A stretch of 64,000 bases of DNA, from NCBI GenBank assembly GCA_030435675.1, contig CM059623.1, positions 15,894,205 through 15,958,204 of the forward strand, given 5' to 3'. Below the pieces are notes generated by a model. The model was not told where the DNA came from. It did not search any database and saw only the letters and a list, made by a program, of their open reading frames with translations. Both the position numbers and the translations under genes were made by a program. This document shows, piece by piece, positions 56,501-64,000 of the stretch (positions are counted from its first letter, which is position 1; every line of letters begins with the position of its first letter). This DNA comes from Steinernema hermaphroditum (taxonomy: Eukaryota > Nematoda > Chromadorea > Rhabditida > Steinernematidae).

Positions 56501-59500
56501 AGCGACGGTATACTTCCTGGGAAGACGACGGCGCCGAGCCGATCACAGCACATAGAGACAAACAATCAGAGAACGTAATTTTGATTAATTCGACGCGATT
56601 GTGTGTATGGGCGCCGAGCTTGTTGCCCGCTGTTTTTTGTTGCCCCCGCAGCAACGCCGCTTTACACCTGTGGCCCCGATCAGTCCACCTCACCTTTGCC
56701 TCTCCATTCGACCCCCCTCCAGTAGTTTTCTGCAATAAAAACGGTCATAATTTCAGATTATGAACGCCAGCGGCGTCGGCGAGGAGATGGTCACCTCGAA
56801 TGCGACCTATGTCATCTGTAGGGGGGTAAGACACGGCGGCGCCGCCGAAAACAAACAAAAACGACTGTAATGGCGACCGGTTGTAGGCGCGTGAAGACGA
56901 AATTATGAACGTCTCCGAGCCAGAGCTCCCCATCATGTTGAGTGATGAAAGCGACGAGGACGACGTGATCGTCGCCGCGAACTTCAAAAATGGAAATGCT
57001 ACTTTTGGTGGTGAGTCTTCGTTACACTAACCATAGTAAGCATGCAGCTATTGACCAAAGATTAACAAGATTTTCTTGTATGGAGACAGTGATGGTCTCT
57101 CATTTGGATCGGTAGCGATTGGTCGAATCTCGCTTATTAAGCATTAAAGTAGCACTATATTGTTCTACTATAGGCACTATATTCCTATTCATATAGCATC
57201 TTATATTCGATATGAATCATTGGGTCCGGACTTCGGAATCCCTCGACCTAACTGTATATTGATTAAAATTATGAGTTGAGATAGTTCTACCGAGCAGTGG
57301 TATTCATCTTGACTGCATTATTCGAAACCGTACAATAGATCATGTGCAAGTGGAGATTATCAATGTTTTGATCCACACTATCATCAGCATAAAAGTATCT
57401 TGGTCCGGTGAATGATCCTGAAAAATCTCACCTGAAGTCCCCTAAGTGAGGGTCCTTTTAGATCACCATTTGGAGAATGTGCCACAAAAAGCCCAGCGTT
57501 CTTTATATCTAGCTAGAAAACACCCGGTTGGAAGCCCAGACCAGTTAGAAGGTCTCAGAGGATCCACCCACAGAGAAATCCTCTTTCTTTCGTGCTTTCT
57601 TGGCACATCATTTTGAAATATGTTTCATTATCCGATCCAAGATAGGAAACTCTAGACATATAAAACAATATGTGGGGAAACGTATGTGAAAAAAAGATTC
57701 TGCCAATGAGTAGATCCGAAGCAAAGCCTGCAAACCGAGACTTTGTAAAACAGAGTCCCAGACCAAATTCAAGGTCTCGCCGAGACTAAAATTTATTCTT
57801 CCTCCTGAAATCTCTTCAGGATCTCTTCGAGGACTCTCTTTGCGAAAGGAAAGGCTGCTTCGTTTTGTAGGCCAAAATAGTCAGAAGCACAGGTAGTTTT
57901 TGTAGAACTGGATAGCTTCTTGTTATAAAGGTTTGACGACTACTACTCGTCTGTAATGAAGATTGCCAACTACCGACAAGATAACTTTCTCCGAGGTCAT
58001 TCCAATATCAGTTAGCACACCCATCGAACCTCATAAACCTTCATTTAAACTAATTATTTACACACTATTTTATGTTGAGAAATCCTTTTGATATGATCTA
58101 TTACCACAAGGAACGCAACGGAGTGATGCAGGACAAAAACTTACGTCATCCATCTTGTTTGTTAGAAAACCAAATTAGTAATGTCATGCTATGTTTAGAA
58201 ACGACATTCGAAGAAGACGATCTGAAGACGCCGATGGCCGAGTTCTACACGGCTCCGATGACAGTGGCACCAGCGTCCGATAACACCTCGCAGCGATCGC
58301 TTTCCGAAATGAGCGTCGATACTGGCTATCACGGCGAGTCGGACGCTTCGCTGCTGTCCGCCGGCTCGTCTTTCCGTGCTGAGGTGGGTCTTTAATGCTA
58401 GCTCCCGAATACTTTTTGTTAGACTCTATTCCCACATTCACTTTTTTGCATAGTTAATGTGCTGTTTACACTGCTATAAACATAAGCAGAACAGATAGTT
58501 TTTGCAGCTTTGTACAGCTTCTTGTTATAAAGGTTTGCTAATGGTTTTAAAGATTTATGGTCAGCTCTTACTGTAGTCTGAAGTCGCCGAATTTGCTGGT
58601 CTGTTCAGTATATTAGTTCTAGAAATCGCTCATTAATTTCCCCATCAATTGGACCCAAATTTTGCAAAGTATACACGAGGTTTTGCTTCTTATTCTAAAT
58701 TTGTCCATACTTAAAAATGGGATTCGAATTCACCTTCTAGTCAAGGCGAATCCGCTGAAGGTGTATCAGATGTTTTGTCCTTCTGTAAATGAGACAAATA
58801 CTGGCTAAATATGAAAGTTGCTTTTGTAAGCGAAGCTCCCCGCGGGGACAACAAAATAGAGGCACCGAAGGGTGTGCCAACAATTGCGCGAAATACGAAA
58901 TACAGGTCCTAGACCCGGACTGTGCTTAAGCTCCGGCTTAGGGTTATGCCTATTGATTGAAAGCCAGTCCTGGCAAATCCGGGTTAGTCTAGACCCCGGG
59001 TTAGGCTTAAACCTGTTCATTTTATGCGAGCCCTGTCGTCTTGATGGCGTACATGCTTGAAGCCTCTATTTTTGTGTCCCCGTGGCGAGTTGTCCTGACA
59101 ATTTGAAAGGAACCTGAGAGTTTCTGTAGTCCAGTAGAACTGCTGTATACAAATGTCATGTTCATCAGTATCGAGAGCTTAGCATATAATCTAATGAGAC
59201 TTCACCGATAGCACTGCTAGGGTGGCTTATCTAATGCAAACATGGTAAGCACCCTTACTGCCAGACAGTCTAATGTGCATCTGCATTTCCTCTTTGTGTT
59301 TCCCTTATTTAATTTATTTTACTTCTATTTAGGAACCGGAAAAACCAGAGAAAGCGAAACAACCGATCGCTCCCATCAAAGAAGAAACAGAAACGCCAAA
59401 GACTCCTCCGTCGAAACCAAAGAAAGAACGAGTAAGTGCAGTAATCCTCTCTGCCTAAGCTGTCTCTCCTTTTGTGATCAGGTCAGCCTCATGGAGCAGA

Positions 59501-62500
59501 TCCAACAACAGGCCAAACCAGCGCAACCACGCGCCCCAAAGGCGCCATCAAAGCATCAACTCATGATGGAGAAGCTGAAGGCCAGCATCGCCGCCGACAA
59601 GGTGAAACCGAAAAGAGAGATCAAGTCGAAGCTGGCGGCGACGATCGCGCCCGTTCCGCCCACCCAGCAGGCGCCCACCGCAAACGGTACGGTTATTGCG
59701 GTCGTTAGAGCCACCTATTCGGCTCGTCGAGTGACCTTCAACGAGCTCAGATGACAGCATTGATATGCATACGCAAATAGCGGTCGTCTTGTGGACAGCG
59801 GCGTGACTGTACGCGCCACTCAAGTGGGTAATCTCGAGAAGGGAAGGGTCTCGGCCGGTGATGGGCTGTTGTGCCGCGACTAATAGCTTAAATGAGCGCC
59901 GACGTCTGTTATTCTCGCCGGTGGCCTGAGCTAATGTTTGTGTTTTCGAGTGACCAGAAGACGGCCGGTCATTCAGGATTTCCTCGCTGATTGATCGATG
60001 ATCACTCTTCGTATTTGTACTAATGCTGATTTTTGTCGTATTTCAATTAGTTTAACTCGTAGATTCATATTTATAATAACTAGAACTTCACCACATAGGA
60101 GTTGGGAGTTTTTCAAGGCTGGATTTGATCTGACTACGACCGATCTGACTGATCCTACTGGAACCTATTTCGTTTTTTTTCTGGAAATCCTATCTTTAGT
60201 CTAGACTACACGTTTGACACGGTCAAATAAGATTGAGTAGTCGGAAGTGCCTTATCAAAGTGGTAAGAAGGCTGTTATACAGACTTACCAGAGCGAAAAA
60301 TTGCTTGTTTGGAAAGGGATTTAACGTTTAGAGTTTATAGGACAAGGATAGAAATCCTTGCGAAATGACACTGACTCAAATTACTGGAACAGTTGAACAT
60401 GTATTTGCAAACACAAATACAGTCTGGTCAAGTAGAAAACCACTTTCCAGTGATTGAGAGTCCATTCAGACTTCAGAGTCCAAACGGGTCCGTCCAGCCT
60501 CGAATCCGGCTTTTTCTGAATCTTGACGACTTTTATTCTTACATATGTAGTCCGAGTGTTGTTCCATCTTCTTATAAAACAGTAAGAAACTTATTACCGA
60601 TTTGTATTTTCAAGCACCTCTGTTTATCTAATCCAAAAAATTCGCGAGGAGATCGAAGCTCACCATTCTACAAGCTAGTGAAATGTGGTCTTACGTACGA
60701 GTTGGCCACGTCTTCGTTGCCAAGGACAAACCCATGAGCTTTCACACCAGTCCAAGTCCATGCTGAAGCAAATCATCAAATTGGATCTGAAATCATCATG
60801 ATTCTAAAAATGTTTTTGCATCGTGGTTACTCTCTCGTAAGGTTAGCTGTTTACTAGCACTCATGTAGCCAATGTGAAAATGATCCTCAAGTTCTCAACT
60901 GGTCATATGCCGATAATGATAATTGTTGACTCGAAAACTGCCTTAGGCACTGTGTTCCTCTTATACCAACTTGCTAATCCTCTATCCGCTGATTACATTG
61001 GCACCACCACGACTTCTCCCAAGAATTTATTATTAATGTCTCCGTCGGCATCTCCCAAGCGTTGTCCCCTCTTCCTATTGATTAATTCCGCTTCGTGCAA
61101 AAGTGGCTCCTATTTCTATTTGCTGTTGTTTTAGGCGAGATGGCTCCAGCGGCAAATGGAACGCCGGCGACGCCTAAGCGAACGGCCAAGACCGCTGTCA
61201 ACGGTACTGCGTCCAAGATGGCCATGCCGCCGCCTCCTCCGCCCAGGGTGCCAAAACCTCGACAGCCTTTATATGTCGCGCCACCACCAAAAGAGAGACG
61301 TACGAGCATAAATCATTGTTGTCCCCTTAATTAAGTTTTTAGCGCCAAAGAAACTCAAGGAACCGACAGTCTCAAGGGCGCCTTCTCAGGTGTCCATCCA
61401 GTCGACCTCGACGACGGCGACCACACGAACGAAGACGGCCGCACCAAAAGGTATGCATTACAACATAATTGACCCTCTCAGATTACGCCACTGACATCTG
61501 CTAGTGCTTAAAAATGATTTAAGGAACGATTTCGGGGAAACCGTTCCCTACTTCTTCTTTCGCGCCATCGACTTCGAAGATAGCGAAGAAATCGGCAGTA
61601 CCAAGTACTCCCGCGGCGAAGAAAGGTTGGTTTTTAAGCCCATACTTCTGATACTTAATAATAGTGATCGAACATCATGATTTGCCGGACCCCAAGTATT
61701 CGTTTTTGCATATTTTGGACATGAGCCATTCCTGAAACGTCTCTCAATGAAACCACAAACGTCATGATGAAACTTAAACAGCTCGAATATGGAAGTTGCT
61801 ATCGTCCAATGTTTCGTATCCTTAGACAGAAGGGCACCAGGAAAAAGCTGAATGACACATACCCTCGAAAGTTCACGTTTGAAAAATCGGTAACTACATG
61901 AACAGTTCCCGATGATCTGGGTCGAGATCTGGACCACAAAGAAACAAGATGTTAGCACAAGATATCGGAACACCTTTTTATATTTCACGATGTTGAGCCA
62001 CACAGAAAACAACCGGATTGCAGGCGATTTAATGTTGGTTTTGATGCGATTTAGCTTTGCTTTTAAAGAAGGAATTTTGGCATTGGAGCACCGTAGCTTT
62101 TCAATAAATCGATTCCGTTTGAAACTGCGTTGTCACGATGTCTTGCCAAAATTGGATAAAAGTGAAAGTTCTATGGCTCCGGTTATGTTTGCTCACTTTA
62201 CGGTTAGCGAAGCTTTTTCATCGTTTATGGAAGAGCATAAATATTTTATAGATTAGTGGTGGCAGTAAACATCATTTTTATCGGGCAAGCAAGATTTCTT
62301 GCCGTGGTATCATTCAGCATACTAGCGGTACTGTACGTAGAAATTGTCTATTGTTTCATACCATCTTCATACCATCGTTTCACATCTTTATTGTTCATAC
62401 CATCGACCACAGATAGGTTTTTTTACGCACGGGAAATAATAGAACGGATGCAGTGAGAGAATGATACCTGACAACTTTTCCAAAAACTCCTACAGATACG

Positions 62501-63258
62501 GAAATGCTAAAGTACTGGACTGTACAAGATAGTTGAATAGAGATGACCCGTGATGACCCGTTTCGAAAATTCGTTTGGTTGTTCATTTTTTCTAACGAAT
62601 CCTCAACAATGCCATAAGAAACTGTCGCTTCGTGTGATACGCCTTGCAGAAGAAAGAAACACAGCCAAATTCGGTATGGTGAATAAGCGAAGGTCTTCAG
62701 AACTATAATTTTGAATAGACATTTGTTTTGGTACGTAGAGGCGTCATGTATAGAGGGAATCGTCCATTCAAATGCATCCTCTCAATACTTAGAGGGTTTC
62801 TAATTTCACTGCTAAAAATCAGTTTTTCTGGTTTCGTATGGATCCGTCCTTGCTAAGATGTGTTATCATTTGTCAGACTTCCATCGCAACAACTGCCTCA
62901 CTATTCCCTTTATTGCATTCTAGTTTTTACCGTTTACCTTAATTCATACTTCCTTGTTGATATTCACCGTTTTTCAGAAGCCGAGGCCAAAGCAAAAGCC
63001 GAAGCGGCGATCGCCCTCGAAAAACTAAAAGCGGAACGTCTCCGAAAGGCTATCGACTATGGCGACGCCATGGTGCTGCTGTACAAGCGTGAATATGACG
63101 GAAAGCGGAAAGTCGGCGAGGAAAATGTCAAGCTCGGCCAACAAATAGGTGCGTAATATACATTGTACAATTGTATGTATACATGATGTGTGTCTTAGAT
63201 AGCCTCCGACGCGAAATGGGCGACCAGCAGGAAGACGCGACGCTGAGGGAACAACGCC
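53599..63258 (+). CDS. CAP-Gly domain microtubule-binding protein (CLIP-like), 3' end beyond the window
   Basis: Thirteen exons read in continuous frame: 53599-53812, 54355-54476, 54523-54705, 56757-56825, 56887-57010, 58199-58383, 59333-59431, 59482-59686, 61135-61299, 61343-61450, 61524-61625, 62978-63148, 63199-63258; about 602 residues so far. The CAP-Gly domain spans residues 29-95: GLRVLVGGGVSGTLRYVGP, then IFCGVELDYPEGKHNGSF and HGIFAPLYKVELD; in CLIP/dynactin proteins it binds the C-terminal EEY/F of tubulin and EB proteins. Next come a Ser/Met-rich linker, an acidic patch (SDESDEDDVIV), and a Pro/Lys/Thr-rich basic region likely to hold microtubules. A heptad-compatible helix (AEAKAKAEAAIALEKLKAERLRK) follows and leads out of the window. 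Intron 2 is GC-AG. Long introns (up to 2 kb) contrast with the rest of the window. Confidence 0.85.
56340..56756. other. GC-rich region before the 69-nt exon, possible internal promoter
   Basis: Base composition rises sharply compared with the flanking intron, with CpG-rich words (TTTTTTCGGCGCCCACCG, GACGGCGCCGAGCC). The next exon carries an ATG four bases after its acceptor (56760), in the same frame. A shorter isoform lacking the CAP-Gly domain could start here. An open minus-strand frame over 56301-56735 is not convincing. Confidence 0.35.
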
Positions 63259-63444
63259 GTAAGTGATCGAATTAGGTTACAAAAAGGTGCCACCGGGCTA
63301 ATGTGACACGTTTTTGCCATCCGATCCTTATCGCTATAGCCTCTTTTGGGTTTGGGTTTAATGGTCTCTCCCTCTTATCTCCTTTTGTGCGTTGCGCCCC
63401 GCCTTCGCGCGCTCCCCCTAACATCCCCGCCGCTCCCTCGTCAG

Positions 63445-63761
63445 TCACTTATGATCATCGTCGTAAACTTGCGACGATGATGCTCATCAACACGGATCCG
63501 TCGATGACGTCTTCCGGGAAGAAGCTCCGCATGGGCTCCACGTCGGCGGTGGTCATCTGCGCCTCGTTGATCGCCGTCTGCTCGGCCCTCTGTCTTATCT
63601 CCGACTGCGGCGAACAGTCCCGACCCTTCCAGAACCGATGGCTTCCAGTCAATATCTGCATCTATATTCTGGGCTTCATTCCGCTAATCGGACTCTTCAT
63701 TGCAGTCTCCAAATCGTACGAGGAACGCATTCGCGAAATCCTACGGAATCATGAAGCGGAG
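63445..63761 (+). CDS. Exon encoding a two-transmembrane protein (separate gene or last exons of the CAP-Gly transcript)
   Basis: Open from an acceptor-like CTCGTCAG to a GAG|GTGAGT donor. Two hydrophobic helices are clear: STSAVVICASLIAVCSALCLI and VNICIYILGFIPLIGLFIAV, with a loop holding SDCGEQSRPF and followed by SKSYEERIREILRNHEAE. In-frame Met codons at 63477 and 63480 are good starts for a separate small membrane-protein gene, and the 186 bp before it are GC- and pyrimidine-rich like a promoter. It is also in phase with the donor at 63258, so joining to the CAP-Gly coiled coil cannot be excluded, though a membrane pair there would be unusual. Family not recognised. Confidence 0.55.
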
Positions 63762-64000
63762 GTGAGTTTTTTAGCTTTGGTGGTGCTTTGCTCTCATGTG
63801 ATACGCGTGATAAGGTCGGCGGTGGCTGTCGTGATTAAGGCGAAAAAATGGTTAGTGGTCGTCGGCGATGAGGGAAATTGATGCGTTAGGCAGTGATCGT
63901 TTTTGTTATTTCACGTGACTTGAAAGCACCTGATAGCGTTCGCGACAAACAGAAAATAAACAATACGAATGTGGGAGCTTTGGGTGTCAGTTTGTCCATT
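63762..64000 (+). other. Right edge, intron or untranslated sequence
   Basis: Downstream of the donor at 63762 the frame stays open to a TGA near 63880 but reads as hydrophobic and unlike a conserved domain. No further exon can be set before the window ends. Confidence 0.3.

Noticed and set aside
56301..56735. 144-codon minus-strand open frame inside the CAP-Gly gene
   Set aside because: GC-rich intronic DNA; no splice signals or domain, and it ends where the promoter-like block ends.
1..64000. CRISPR arrays, bacterial operons, ribosome binding sites
   Set aside because: The gene structure is eukaryotic with spliceosomal introns; the only regular short repeat (52723-52804) has no spacers.
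1..64000. tRNA and rRNA genes
   Set aside because: I found no convincing A-box/B-box pair with a cloverleaf by eye and no rRNA-like block; a tRNAscan-SE run would be decisive.

Overview
The window looks like a piece of a nematode nuclear genome. The evidence is small spliced introns of about 40-65 bp with TTTCAG/TTTTAG acceptors, an acceptor-like AG lying 2-14 nt before the start codon of every chemoreceptor gene (typical of spliced-leader trans-splicing), a tandem array of serpentine receptors of the nematode Srx type, and fast-evolving nematode-type families beside conserved housekeeping genes. I cannot fix the species. A clade such as Steinernema is a guess made from memory of similar protein starts (MD-x-V/I-P-x-x-F), not a finding.

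Left part, 1-27.6 kb: seven intact paralogous seven-transmembrane chemoreceptor genes (A 3091-4339, B 6414-7690, C 9499-10738, D 12775-14020, E 16270-17516 on the minus strand, F 21190-22489, G 26302-27547). All have six exons. Exons 2-5 are exactly 161, 221, 248 and 134 nt in all seven, with identical intron phases (0, 2, 1, 0, 2). Two near-identical copies of a tiny membrane-protein gene (785-1082 and 8080-8377) lie before receptors A and C, so the ancestral duplication unit may have been small gene plus receptor. The spacers are crowded with non-autonomous repeat families: a TIR element (best copy 11515-11702) and a GC-rich dispersed repeat linked to a foldback element (best foldback copy 44242-44463). 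One single-exon gene of an unassigned fast-evolving family lies inside the array (23688-24668, minus).

Middle, 27.9-45.8 kb: a secreted aspartic-protease-like gene that has lost catalytic signature residues (27975-30899, minus), whose only intron holds an antisense 5'-truncated RTE-like retrotransposon; about 4 kb of gene-free DNA with a degenerate tandem repeat and a long foldback; a LETM1 mitochondrial inner-membrane protein gene (35101-37920, minus, at least 10 coding exons); a second member of the unassigned family (40184-41137, minus); a secreted S1 serine protease (42780-43756, plus); and a related two-exon gene (44666-45756, minus).

Right part, 45.8-64 kb: a long gene-poor stretch with several GC-rich islands, then a long plus-strand gene encoding a CAP-Gly microtubule-binding protein followed by a low-complexity Ser/Pro/Lys linker and a predicted coiled coil (53599 to at least 63258), running off the window. 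It uses an apparent GC-AG intron and a 69-nt in-frame exon. A two-transmembrane coding exon (63445-63761) lies near the end and may be a separate gene.

Functionally the window mixes a chemosensory receptor cluster, secreted digestive-type enzymes and conserved cell-biology genes. There is no sign of operonic cooperation between these groups. All splice structures were read by eye from frame, phase and splice signals; no alignment or transcript data were available.
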